This document shows, in pieces, positions 1 through 7,841 of a stretch of DNA of 64,000 nucleotides (position 1 is the stretch's first letter; every line of letters begins with the position of its first letter). A model generated the notes under the pieces. The model did no database searches, was not told the origin of the DNA, and was given only the letters and a program-made list of their open reading frames with translations. Origin of the DNA: Paenibacillus sp. XY044 (GTDB lineage Bacteria; Bacillota; Bacilli; Paenibacillales; Paenibacillaceae); NCBI RefSeq assembly GCF_002257645.1, contig NZ_NQMO01000003.1, forward strand, positions 124,001 through 188,000. The letters run 5' to 3'. A program made the translations under genes and the position numbers.

Positions 1-175
1 TATGGCACAGCCTCACGAGCCGGACATCAATGCGCTGCTGCGTCTTTGCGACGTGCAGGGAATTCCGCTTGCGACCAACATCGCAACAGCCGAAATTTTG
101 GTCAAAGCGCTGGACCGCGGGGATTTCGCCTGGCGCGAGCTGGTACATAAGTATAAGCCGGGTGCTGAAATATGA
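1..175 (+). CDS. mgsA: Methylglyoxal synthase, C-terminal end (partial)
   Basis: Only the last 58 codons including the stop lie in the window; the gene continues past the left edge. The visible protein starts [16 protein letters not shown] and continues with [11 protein letters not shown]. This is the conserved C-terminal part of methylglyoxal synthase, which converts dihydroxyacetone phosphate to methylglyoxal plus phosphate in the cytoplasm. The His in QPHEPD belongs to the family's conserved substrate-binding region. The stop codon overlaps the bshB1 start as ATGA, so the two genes are probably translationally coupled. The mgsA-bshB1-bshA order also occurs in Bacillus subtilis. The N-terminal catalytic Asp and Gly residues cannot be checked here. 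Confidence 0.85.
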   Translation, partial: MAQPHEPDINALLRLCDVQGIPLATNIATAEILVKALDRGDFAWRELVHKYKPGAEI

Positions 176-885
176 ACGAACGGCTGGATATTCTGATTTT
201 CGGCGCTCATGCGGACGATGCCGAAATCGGGATGGGCGGCACGATCATCAAGCATGTGCAGGCCGGGCTTAAGATAGGGATCTGCGACCTGACCTATGCG
301 GAAATGTCCTCCAATGGGACGGTCGAGCGCAGAAAGCAGGAGGCGGCAGCCGCGGCTGGTGTGCTCGGTCTTTCCATGCGGAGCAGTCTTGGACTTCCCG
401 ACCGGGGACTGTTCATCACCCCGGAGCATGTGGAGGCCGTCACTGCGGAGATCCGCCGTCATGCGCCGAGGCTCGTTTTCGCTCCGTATTGGGAGGACCG
501 CCATCCCGATCATGTTGCCTGCAGCAAGCTGGTGGAAGAAGCCGTATTTAACGCCAAGCTGCGCCGGTACATGCCGGACAAGCCGCCCGTTCAGGTGGAG
601 CAGCTGTATTTTTACTTCATTAATGATATGGGCAGAGCCGATTTGATGGTGGATATTACCGCACAGCAGGAAATGAAGGAGCAGGCGCTCCTCTGCTACC
701 GGTCGCAGTTTGAGATGACTCCGGTTGAAGGGGATACGGTTGTTACTCCTCTGAATCAGGGATATGTCGAACGCGTCAGATCCCGAGATCGGCTGACCGG
801 CCAGCGCAGGCTCATTCCCTATGCGGAAGGTTTTGCGATCAAGTCGCCTTACGTTGTGGACATGTTTATTTCCGGTTCTCTATAA
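172..885 (+). CDS. bshB1: Bacillithiol biosynthesis deacetylase BshB1
   Basis: This 237-residue LmbE/PIG-L-type zinc deacetylase is predicted to remove the acetyl group from N-acetylglucosaminyl-malate, the second step of bacillithiol synthesis in the cytosol. The zinc-binding motif [11 protein letters not shown] lies near residues 13-23, in the position of the family's AHPDD motif. The second His motif, DRHPDH, is near residue 105. The length matches the family. The start codon overlaps the mgsA stop by 4 nt (ATGA). A strong terminator follows at about 897-948, so bshB1 ends this transcript although bshA, which makes its substrate, lies just downstream. The BshB1 subfamily is assigned from motif, length and neighbours. 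Confidence 0.93.
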   Translation: MNERLDILIFGAHADDAEIGMGGTIIKHVQAGLKIGICDLTYAEMSSNGTVERRKQEAAAAAGVLGLSMRSSLGLPDRGLFITPEHVEAVTAEIRRHAPRLVFAPYWEDRHPDHVACSKLVEEAVFNAKLRRYMPDKPPVQVEQLYFYFINDMGRADLMVDITAQQEMKEQALLCYRSQFEMTPVEGDTVVTPLNQGYVERVRSRDRLTGQRRLIPYAEGFAIKSPYVVDMFISGSL

Positions 886-896
886 TGACCGATAGA

Positions 897-948
897 CAGG
901 ACTGATTTCAAGCGCGAATCTTTATGCTTGATTTCAGTTCTGACTTTT
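897..948 (+). terminator. Rho-independent terminator after bshB1
   Basis: Stem arms CAGGACTGA (897-905) and TCAGTTCTG (934-942), plus inner arms CAAGC (909-913) and GCTTG (926-930), form a long hairpin. It is followed by ACTTTTTA. Confidence 0.75.
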
Positions 949-1084
949 TATAAGCTGAAAGCGCGCAAGAGAAATGCGCCGGTTCGAGCGGTTGTCTGCT
1001 GTAAATTATACGTCGCGAGACGTTTTTATTGTTCTCTGGGTACATAATATAGAGAATGCATGTGAAGAAGGGGGGACACGAAGC

Positions 1085-2248
1085 TTGGGTCAATCACTTA
1101 AAATTGGCATCACCTGCTATCCGTCGCTCGGAGGCTCAGGTGTAGTCGCGACCGAGCTCGGCAAGCTGCTGGCCGAAAAGGGCCACCAGGTTCATTTTAT
1201 TGCCCACAGTATTCCATTCCGGCTTGGCGGGCAGTTTCATAAAAACATTTTTTATCATGAGGTTGAAGTCAGTGATTATTACGTATTCCGCTATCCTCCA
1301 TATGACTTATCCCTAGCGACCAAAATGGCACAGGTGGCCAATATGCAGCAGCTGGATATTCTGCATGTCCACTACGCGGTTCCACACGCGGTCTGCGCCT
1401 TCTTGGCCAAGCAGATGGTAGGAAGCAACCTGAAGGTCGTCACGACGCTTCACGGTACGGATATTACGGTACTGGCCCAGGACGAATCACTGAAGGACCT
1501 GATTCGCCTGGCGATTAACGAAAGCGATGCGGTCACCGCGGTTTCCGGCGACTTGATCCGGGAAACCCGCGAAGTTCTGGACATCAGCCGCGATATCGAT
1601 CTGACATACAATTTTGTGGATAAGCGAATCTATTATCCGCGCGATACGACGTCGCTCCGCGGTGATTTTGCCGAACCGAATGAGAAAATTCTGATGCATA
1701 TTTCCAATTTCCGTCCGGTCAAACGGGTCGGAGACGTCGTGGATATCTTTGCCAAGGTCAACGAACGGATACCTTCCAAGCTGTTGTTTGTCGGGGAAGG
1801 TCCAGAGCTGCCGAAGGTCCAATGCAAGATCAAGGAGCTCGGACTGGAGCACAAAGTTCATTTTTTGGGCAAACAGGACGAGATCGCCCAGGTCATCTCA
1901 TTGGCTGACGTGCTTTTGCTCCCATCGGAAAAAGAAAGCTTCGGCCTGGTCGCGCTGGAAGCTATGGCATGCGGCGTTCCGACGGTGGGATCGCTGGCGG
2001 GAGGAATTCCCGAGCTGGTCGTTCACGGCGAGACCGGATTCCTGTCGCCGATCGGAGACACGGACCAGATGGCCGCCCAGGTGCTTCGGCTGCTGTCGGA
2101 CAGCGACCTTGCCGCGCGGTTCCGGGAAGCTTGCCTGACCCGGGCATGCAGGGAATTTTCCGACGCATTGATCACACGCAAGTATGAACAGATCTATTAT
2201 CGCGTTCTCGGACGCGAGGTGCCCCAGCTGGATGCGGTATGCAGATAA
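1085..2248 (+). CDS. bshA: N-acetyl-alpha-D-glucosaminyl L-malate synthase BshA
   Basis: This retaining GT4-type glycosyltransferase of about 387 residues joins UDP-GlcNAc to L-malate, the first step of bacillithiol synthesis. The N-terminus ITCYPSLGGSGVVATELG is typical of BshA. The C-terminal Rossmann half carries the EX7E signature as ESFGLVALE, followed by AMACGVP. I chose the TTG at 1085 because AAGGGGGG lies about 11 nt upstream and the protein then begins MGQSLKIGITCYPS, like the family. An upstream in-frame ATG at 974 would add an unrelated 37-residue leader. The gene heads a bshA-cca-birA run. No convincing sigma-A promoter was found between 950 and 1085. Confidence 0.94.
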   Translation: MGQSLKIGITCYPSLGGSGVVATELGKLLAEKGHQVHFIAHSIPFRLGGQFHKNIFYHEVEVSDYYVFRYPPYDLSLATKMAQVANMQQLDILHVHYAVPHAVCAFLAKQMVGSNLKVVTTLHGTDITVLAQDESLKDLIRLAINESDAVTAVSGDLIRETREVLDISRDIDLTYNFVDKRIYYPRDTTSLRGDFAEPNEKILMHISNFRPVKRVGDVVDIFAKVNERIPSKLLFVGEGPELPKVQCKIKELGLEHKVHFLGKQDEIAQVISLADVLLLPSEKESFGLVALEAMACGVPTVGSLAGGIPELVVHGETGFLSPIGDTDQMAAQVLRLLSDSDLAARFREACLTRACREFSDALITRKYEQIYYRVLGREVPQLDAVCR

Positions 2249-2278
2249 GAGGTAGACAATAGGGGGTCATGGAAGGCT

Positions 2279-3544
2279 ATGAAATGGAAGCAGGCGGATG
2301 CCGGGATGGCCGGCTGCGCCGAGCAGGTGCTGTCTGTCCTCGAAGCGCATGGGCATGAAGCCTATTGGGTCGGCGGATGTGTGCGTGACGAACTGATGGG
2401 CCGGCCGGTCAACGATATGGATATCACGACTTCGGCGCGCCCCGATGAAGTAACCGGGCTCTTCGAACGGACGGTCCCGACGGGTATTGAGCACGGTACT
2501 ATCACGGTTTTGGTCGGAAATTACGCATTCGAGGTTACGACATACCGGGTGGAAGGATCTTATGAGAATCACCGCCGGCCAGCCGAAGTGGCTTTTGTGC
2601 GTGATCTGACCGAGGATTTGCGCCGCCGTGATTTTACGATGAATGCCATTGCCTGTGACCTGCAGGGCCGGATTGTTGACCCTTACCATGGTGCCGACGA
2701 CATTCGGGAAGGCGTTATTCGCTGCGTAGGAGCGGCGCGCGTCCGGTTCCAGGAAGATGCCCTACGTATGGTGCGCTGTATCCGCTTTGCCTCGGTATTC
2801 GGCTACCGGATTGCTTTTAACACCTGGAAGGGCCTTCTGGAAGAGAAAAGCGGAATCCAGTATATTGCGCTGGAGCGGATTCGGGCGGAACTGGACAAAA
2901 TGATGGAAGGCCCCCATCCTTTTCTTGGTCTGAACCTTCTGGGGCGGAGCCGATTGCTGGAAAAAGCAAGGGTGCCGGTTACATATACGCCTTCGGTCCG
3001 CTTGCTGTCCAGGATCGACGACATTCCGTCTTCGGAGGCGGCTGTCAGATGGGCACTGCTTATGAAGGCCTGCGGCTTATCCGGGCAGGAAGCCGGAAAC
3101 CTGATGCGCCAGTATACGTTTTCCAACGATGCCCGTGAGAGGGTTGAGGCACAGCTGGATTTGGACGAAAAGGTAAAGGGTATAAACGGCGAGGCCAATC
3201 TCAGGGAGCAGTGGGTAGGGCTGGTGCTGAAGTATGGTCAGGAATCTGCACGGCGCTGGCTCCTGCTCTGCTCCGTGCTGCCTCAGGAGAGCAGGAATAC
3301 GGCAGCAGATGAGCTGCTGGCCCATGGGCAGGAATGGATGGACGAAATGAACATTTTCCGCCTGCACGACCTCGAGATCAGCGGCTCCGATGTGATCGCG
3401 ATTTCGGGCAAGAAAGGCGGACCTTGGGTGGGAGAACTGCTTAAGCATTTGCTGTTTAAAGCGGCGGCAGGCCATCTACCCAATACGAAATTGGATTTGA
3501 CTGAAGAAATGAGACGGGTGATGGTTACCGATGAAAAAGTCTGA
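2279..3544 (+). CDS. cca: CCA-adding enzyme (tRNA nucleotidyltransferase)
   Basis: This 421-residue class II nucleotidyltransferase adds or repairs the 3' CCA end of tRNAs. The N-terminal head contains the active-site signature GGCVRDELMGRPVNDMD with its DxD metal ligands (about residues 32-48). The DLTEDLRRRDFTMNAIA motif near residues 110-126 and the EDALRMVRCIRFA motif follow. The C-terminal body and tail are helical and more variable, as usual. AGGGGG at 2261-2266 serves as ribosome binding site; an ATG at 2269 is out of frame. The 3' end overlaps birA by 14 nt, suggesting coupling. The neighbour order matches the Bacillus papS/cca locus. Confidence 0.96.
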   Translation: MKWKQADAGMAGCAEQVLSVLEAHGHEAYWVGGCVRDELMGRPVNDMDITTSARPDEVTGLFERTVPTGIEHGTITVLVGNYAFEVTTYRVEGSYENHRRPAEVAFVRDLTEDLRRRDFTMNAIACDLQGRIVDPYHGADDIREGVIRCVGAARVRFQEDALRMVRCIRFASVFGYRIAFNTWKGLLEEKSGIQYIALERIRAELDKMMEGPHPFLGLNLLGRSRLLEKARVPVTYTPSVRLLSRIDDIPSSEAAVRWALLMKACGLSGQEAGNLMRQYTFSNDARERVEAQLDLDEKVKGINGEANLREQWVGLVLKYGQESARRWLLLCSVLPQESRNTAADELLAHGQEWMDEMNIFRLHDLEISGSDVIAISGKKGGPWVGELLKHLLFKAAAGHLPNTKLDLTEEMRRVMVTDEKV

Positions 3545-4505
3545 GACCCTTTTGGATATACTGCTGAATACGGATGAATTTGTTTCGGGCGAGGAGATCA
3601 GCCGGCGGCTGTCGGTCAGCAGAACTGCGGTTTGGAAACAGATCAACAAGCTCCGTGAGGCAGGTTACGAGTTTGAGGCGGTTCCCCATAAAGGCTATCG
3701 GATTGTCAGCAAGCCGGATTTGCTGGACCAGCTGGAGCTGACGCAGCGGATGCAGTCCAAGGTGATGGGATCGCAGCTGAAAATTTTGGGAACGACGGTT
3801 TCGACACAGGAAGAAGCGAAAGCGCTGGCCGAGGAGGGGGCCCCTGAAGGCACCCTGGTCATTGCCGAAGAACAAACCGGCGGCAAGGGAAGATTGGGCC
3901 GTAAATGGTTTTCACCTTACGGTAAAGGCATCTGGATGAGTCTGGTGCTCCGGCCCGAGCAGCCACTTCATTACACGCCCCAGCTTACGCTCCTGACCGG
4001 AGTGGCGGTGTGCCGGGCGGTGCGTAAGGTGACCGGCGTCATGGCCGGCCTGAAGTGGCCGAACGACCTGTTGGTTGACGGTAAAAAGATATGCGGCATT
4101 ATACTGGAGTCGGCGGCTGAGGACGAGCATGTCCGGTACTGCATTGCCGGCATCGGGATCAGCGCCAATCTGGACCGTGACGATTATCCGGAAGAATTGT
4201 CCGGGATCGGAACTTCCCTGAAAATCGAGGCGGGTGAGCCGGTCGACCGGATGTCCCTTATCGCTTCGGTGATGGAGGAGTTTGAAATGCTGTACGAGCT
4301 GTACCGCAATGACGGATTTCAGCCGATCGCCTCGTTGTGGGAGGCGCTGTCGGTAACGATGGGCAAACGCGTGTCGATTTACACATCGCGCGGGGAAATC
4401 GAAGGTATGGCCGACGGGCTGGATGCAAGCGGTGCGCTTCGGGTTCGAACCGACTCTGGCGAGCAGATTCCTGTTTTTTCCGGAGATGTCGAACTTAGAC
4501 GATGA
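3531..4505 (+). CDS. birA: Bifunctional biotin-protein ligase / biotin operon repressor
   Basis: This 324-residue protein has an N-terminal winged helix (EEISRRLSVSRTAVWKQI, about residues 20-37) and a central biotin-protein ligase domain. The adenylate-binding loop reads GGKGRLGRKW, in place of the more common GRGRxGR. A small C-terminal SH3-like domain follows. The HTH marks it as the repressor type that senses biotinyl-AMP as well as attaching biotin to carboxylases. The start lies inside the end of cca. Its operator would be upstream of biotin genes elsewhere; none is visible here. Confidence 0.95.
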   Translation: MKKSETLLDILLNTDEFVSGEEISRRLSVSRTAVWKQINKLREAGYEFEAVPHKGYRIVSKPDLLDQLELTQRMQSKVMGSQLKILGTTVSTQEEAKALAEEGAPEGTLVIAEEQTGGKGRLGRKWFSPYGKGIWMSLVLRPEQPLHYTPQLTLLTGVAVCRAVRKVTGVMAGLKWPNDLLVDGKKICGIILESAAEDEHVRYCIAGIGISANLDRDDYPEELSGIGTSLKIEAGEPVDRMSLIASVMEEFEMLYELYRNDGFQPIASLWEALSVTMGKRVSIYTSRGEIEGMADGLDASGALRVRTDSGEQIPVFSGDVELRR

Positions 4506-4640
4506 AAATTTGTTGAACTTTTGGTATACTTACATGTAGAGGCGGTATCGGCGGATGATCGAACTGCACTCTGCATGTTTTTGTTAGAAGAACACCCTCA
4601 TAACTGCAAATGGAATATTGCCGTTACGTTGGATTCTGCT

Positions 4641-4732
4641 CTGAGCCGGAAGGACCGAGACAGAAGGGACGATCGCAAGTGACCCTTTACGCCCTTTCGG
4701 ACCTTTTTAGTGATTCACTAAAAGGTTTTTTT
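4641..4732 (+). promoter_or_regulatory. Candidate attenuator leader of the panBCD operon
   Basis: About 230 nt of transcribed-looking sequence separate birA from panB. Near its 3' end, AAGGACCGA (4650-4658) can pair with TCGGACCTT (4697-4705) around one A-A mismatch, enclosing a second stem AAGGG (4664-4668) / CCCTT (4683-4687). The 3' arm overlaps the first bases of an intrinsic terminator: ACCTTTTTAGTG (4701-4712) with CACTAAAAGGT (4716-4726), then seven T. The two folds cannot form fully together, which is the layout of a terminator/antiterminator switch. A structured 'pan motif' RNA upstream of pantothenate genes is known in Firmicutes, but I cannot confirm identity from memory of its consensus. 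Confidence 0.55.
4701..4732 (+). terminator. Intrinsic terminator in the panB leader
   Basis: Stem ACCTTTTTAGTG / CACTAAAAGGT with a short ATT loop is followed by a T run, about 47 nt before the panB start. It could end birA transcripts or act as the off-state of the panB leader. Confidence 0.8.
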
Positions 4733-4778
4733 GTTTTTTTATCCTATTCTCACATCAATCGAAAGGGGAACAAGCACA

Positions 4779-5651
4779 ATGGCAAACAAACAACCACTGA
4801 ATATTGTGAAGATGAAAAAGATGAAGGCGGATGGCGTTCCGCTCACGATGGTCACTGCATATGACTATCCTTCGGCCAGCTTGGCGGAGGAAGCCGGCGT
4901 GGACATGATCCTGGTCGGTGATTCGCTTGGAAACGTGGTGCTCGGTTATGATTCCACGCTTCCGGTGACGATCGATGACATGGTGTACCATACGAGATCG
5001 GTCGTCAGAGGAGCCGGGCATACATTTATCGTGGCCGATATGCCGTTTATGACGTATCACGGAAGCATCGACAGCACGCTGGTCAACGTCAAGCGTCTGA
5101 TGCAGGACGGTCATGCCCATGCGGTGAAGATGGAAGGCGGACGCGAAATCTGCGCCGCGGTGGAAACGATCGTCAAAGCAGGCGTTCCCGTGCTCGGCCA
5201 CATCGGTTTGACACCGCAGTCGGTCAACCAAATTGGCGGGTACCGCATTCAGGGAAAAGACCAAGCGGATGCCGCCAGATTGCTGGAAGATGCGAAGGCG
5301 CTCGAAAAAGCAGGAGCCTTCGGCGTCGTGCTTGAACTCGTGACGGAGGAAGTGGCCCGCTATATTTCCGAGCAGCTGTCGATTCCGACCATCGGTATTG
5401 GTGCCGGGCGTTATGTCGACGGTCAGGTGCTTGTTTTCCATGATTTGTTTAAGTATGCATCCCCGTATCGCGACAAGCGTTTTGTCAAAACCTATGGTGA
5501 CATCGGTACAATCGTCCGCGACGGGATCAGCCAATACGTTCATGACGTGAAGAGCCGCTCTTTTCCGGATGAAACCCACGTATTTACGGCAGACGACCAG
5601 GTTGTCGAGAACTTGTACGGCAAAGGAAAGGAGAAGGTGGGGCACTCATGA
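4779..5651 (+). CDS. panB: 3-methyl-2-oxobutanoate hydroxymethyltransferase
   Basis: This 290-residue ketopantoate hydroxymethyltransferase transfers a hydroxymethyl group from methylene-tetrahydrofolate to 2-oxoisovalerate, the first committed step to pantothenate and CoA. Family hallmarks are YDYPSASLAEEAGVDMILVG, GDSLGNVVLGYDSTLPVT, and VKMEGG near residue 115, with GHIGLTPQSVNQIGGY later. The ATG at 4779 is preceded by GAAAGGGG (4761-4768); an in-frame extension to 4731 would cross the leader terminator and is rejected. The stop overlaps the panC start (ATGA), so panB and panC are coupled. Confidence 0.97.
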   Translation: MANKQPLNIVKMKKMKADGVPLTMVTAYDYPSASLAEEAGVDMILVGDSLGNVVLGYDSTLPVTIDDMVYHTRSVVRGAGHTFIVADMPFMTYHGSIDSTLVNVKRLMQDGHAHAVKMEGGREICAAVETIVKAGVPVLGHIGLTPQSVNQIGGYRIQGKDQADAARLLEDAKALEKAGAFGVVLELVTEEVARYISEQLSIPTIGIGAGRYVDGQVLVFHDLFKYASPYRDKRFVKTYGDIGTIVRDGISQYVHDVKSRSFPDETHVFTADDQVVENLYGKGKEKVGHS

Positions 5652-6535
5652 AAGCTGTAAGAACGATTGAGGAACTGCGCAGCAGTATACGGGCGCTACA
5701 CATAGATTTGGGACCGGACGCCACGATCGGCCTGGTTCCAACGATGGGATATCTGCATGAGGGGCACGCCAGCTTAATCCGTCGTGCCCGCGAAGATAAC
5801 GGTATCGTCGTTGTCAGTATTTTCGTCAACCCGATCCAGTTTGGGCCGGGCGAGGACTACGAAACATACCCGCGTGACGAGGCAAGAGATCTGGCGCTGG
5901 CCGAAGCGGAAGGAGCGGATCTGGTATTCCTTCCGTCGGTGGAAACGATGTATCCGCAGCCGACCAAGACCAAAATTATGGTGTCGGATATTACGACCCG
6001 CCTGTGCGGCGCCTCCCGTCCGGGACATTTTGACGGTGTGACGACGGTGGTTAGCAAGCTGTTCAACATTGTTCGGCCCGATAAAGGTTATTTTGGCATG
6101 AAGGACGTACAGCAGGTCGCCGTGCTCCAGCAGATGGTACAGGATCTCAACATGAACGTAGAGATCGTTCCCTGCCCGATTGTGCGGGAGGAGGACGGCT
6201 TGGCTTTAAGTTCGCGCAACGTTTACCTGAGCGAAGAGGAACGTCGGCAGGCTCTCGTGCTGTCTCGCTCTCTGCGCGAAGCGGAGGACGCTGTGAGACA
6301 GGGGGCGGCAGTAACCGCCGGTGACATTCGAAACCTGTTGCAGGGCGTTATCAGCCAGTCTCCGCTGGCGGACATCGAGTACGCCGAGGTCGTTTCGTTC
6401 CCTTCGCTCCTGCCGTATCCCGAGGACGGAGAAATCAGCCGGAAGGACGAGGCCGTTCTGTTGGCTCTTGCCGTCCGTTTCGGACGGACGCGCCTGATCG
6501 ATAACCGTTTGTTCAACCCTAAGGAGGCGTATTGA
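5648..6535 (+). CDS. panC: Pantothenate synthetase (pantoate-beta-alanine ligase)
   Basis: This 295-residue class I-like adenylating enzyme joins pantoate and beta-alanine with ATP. The nucleotide-binding HIGH-like motif is PTMGYLHEGHASL (about residues 30-42). NPIQFGPGEDYETYPR, the GYFGMKDVQQ loop and LALSSRNVYLS are all conserved family segments. It begins in a 4-nt overlap with panB. panD starts four bases downstream of its stop, with an AAGGAGG just inside the panC end, so panBCD form one operon. Confidence 0.97.
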   Translation: MKAVRTIEELRSSIRALHIDLGPDATIGLVPTMGYLHEGHASLIRRAREDNGIVVVSIFVNPIQFGPGEDYETYPRDEARDLALAEAEGADLVFLPSVETMYPQPTKTKIMVSDITTRLCGASRPGHFDGVTTVVSKLFNIVRPDKGYFGMKDVQQVAVLQQMVQDLNMNVEIVPCPIVREEDGLALSSRNVYLSEEERRQALVLSRSLREAEDAVRQGAAVTAGDIRNLLQGVISQSPLADIEYAEVVSFPSLLPYPEDGEISRKDEAVLLALAVRFGRTRLIDNRLFNPKEAY

Positions 6536-6538
6536 CCG

Positions 6539-6922
6539 ATGTACAGAACGATGATGAAATCCAAGATCCACCGTGCGACCGTCACCGAAGCCAATTTGAA
6601 TTATGTGGGAAGCATAACGATAGATGAAGATTTGATGGAAGCCGCCGACCTTTTGGAGAACGAAAAGGTACAGGTGGTGGACAACAACAACGGGGCACGG
6701 CTTGAAACCTATGTCATTCCCGGTCCACGCGGCAGCGGCGTCATCTGTTTGAACGGGGCGGCAGCCCGTATGGTCCAGCCTGGCGACACTGTCATTATTA
6801 TATCCTATGCCGTCATGTCCGATGAGGAAATCAAAAACCACCAGCCGACGGTAGTTTTTGTGAACGAATCCAACAAGCCGATGAACACGATGAACAAAGA
6901 GGTTCACGCCACGATCATTTAA
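6539..6922 (+). CDS. panD: Aspartate 1-decarboxylase proenzyme
   Basis: This 127-residue pyruvoyl-dependent enzyme makes beta-alanine from aspartate for the PanC reaction. The self-cleavage site Gly24-Ser25 is seen in NYVGSITID; Ser25 becomes the pyruvoyl group. [19 protein letters not shown] and [18 protein letters not shown] are typical of the family. Length is normal. It is the last gene of panBCD and is followed by a hairpin terminator at about 7000-7041. Confidence 0.97.
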   Translation: MYRTMMKSKIHRATVTEANLNYVGSITIDEDLMEAADLLENEKVQVVDNNNGARLETYVIPGPRGSGVICLNGAAARMVQPGDTVIIISYAVMSDEEIKNHQPTVVFVNESNKPMNTMNKEVHATII

Positions 6923-6999
6923 AAATCCAGCCTGTGTGTGCGAGGGAATATGAGACAAGGAATGGCAACCCGTAATGGGAATGAAAAAGCTCCGGTTAA

Positions 7000-7043
7000 C
7001 AAAAAATGAGTTCAGGTGACCGCACTGATTTCATTTTTGTTTA
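7000..7043 (+). terminator. Terminator after panBCD
   Basis: CAAAAAATGA and TCATTTTTG form the outer stem around an inner TCAGGTG/CACTGA stem. TTT follows, just before the ribosome binding site of the next gene. Confidence 0.6.
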
Positions 7044-7058
7044 AGGTGGGATGCAGCC

Positions 7059-7688
7059 ATGTTTCAGCATGTATTCGCGGAAATGAACAACATGTTAGAC
7101 GAAATCGTGAAACATTACCCCACAGCGCAGGAGGCCCAGAAGCATCAGCTGATCCAAAAGTGGAATTTGCTCAAAACGATGAGCGACGGCATCATAGAAG
7201 AATGGTTATCTTTTGAAGAGAAAATGGGCGCTTTCCGGGAGCAGGCCAAGATCGCGCCTGTGTTACCGCAGCACGAAACGCCCGAGGTCGAGATGGATTC
7301 CTTTATCCGGGGGCAGGGATATTTCAAGCTGCTCATGTACAGGCAGGCGGCCCAGCAATTTGCTCAGGTGATCCTCGAATTCCCCGACAGCTTTTTGGCC
7401 CGGATGTACCTGGCCATGGCGTATTTGCATCTGGAGGAGCCGGCGGAAGCGCGCCATCATTTCCAGTGGATTTTGCCGCTTGCTCAGCATCCCAAGCTGA
7501 AGGCGATGATCCTGAATGCGCTTGGCTGCGTGGAAGCGATGCAGGGGGAACCTGGCAAGGCTCAGGATTATTTTACCTTGGCGCTTTCGCATGATCCTTC
7601 GTTCCCGGATCCGCTTATGAATTTGCAGGTTTGCCAGCAACAGTGCGGTCAGCTTCAGTATGGAAGCCAGTTAATATCGCTGATGTAA
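7059..7688 (+). CDS. TPR-like helical repeat protein of unknown function
   Basis: This 209-residue soluble protein has no signal peptide. The C-terminal half (about residues 85-200) reads as paired helices of the tetratricopeptide type: FIRGQGYFKLLMYRQAAQQF, then FLARMYLAMAYLHLEEPAEA, then ILNALGCVEAMQGEPGKAQD, each with the small/large residue spacing of TPRs. The N-terminal third is a charged helix. AAGGTGGG directly precedes the ATG. It sits alone between panBCD and dinG with terminators on both sides. TPRs usually bind protein partners; no partner is suggested by the sequence. Confidence 0.8.
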   Translation: MFQHVFAEMNNMLDEIVKHYPTAQEAQKHQLIQKWNLLKTMSDGIIEEWLSFEEKMGAFREQAKIAPVLPQHETPEVEMDSFIRGQGYFKLLMYRQAAQQFAQVILEFPDSFLARMYLAMAYLHLEEPAEARHHFQWILPLAQHPKLKAMILNALGCVEAMQGEPGKAQDYFTLALSHDPSFPDPLMNLQVCQQQCGQLQYGSQLISLM

Positions 7689-7700
7689 TGGATGTGAGGA

Positions 7701-7743
7701 GACGATACCCGCTGCTGCGAAAGCGCCGGGTGTCGTCTTTTTC
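7701..7743 (+). terminator. Terminator after the TPR protein gene
   Basis: GACGATACCCG pairs with CGGGTGTCGTC (with G-U) around a GC-rich inner stem closed by a GCGAAAGC-type loop. A T run follows. Confidence 0.8.
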
Positions 7744-7841
7744 TATAAAAACGGAAGTTCAAGTTTTTCCTTCCTTGAATTTTCAAATGTGAAATCTTCT
7801 GTTATGCTGTTAAGGAGACTGGACGAAAGGATTTAGGAATC

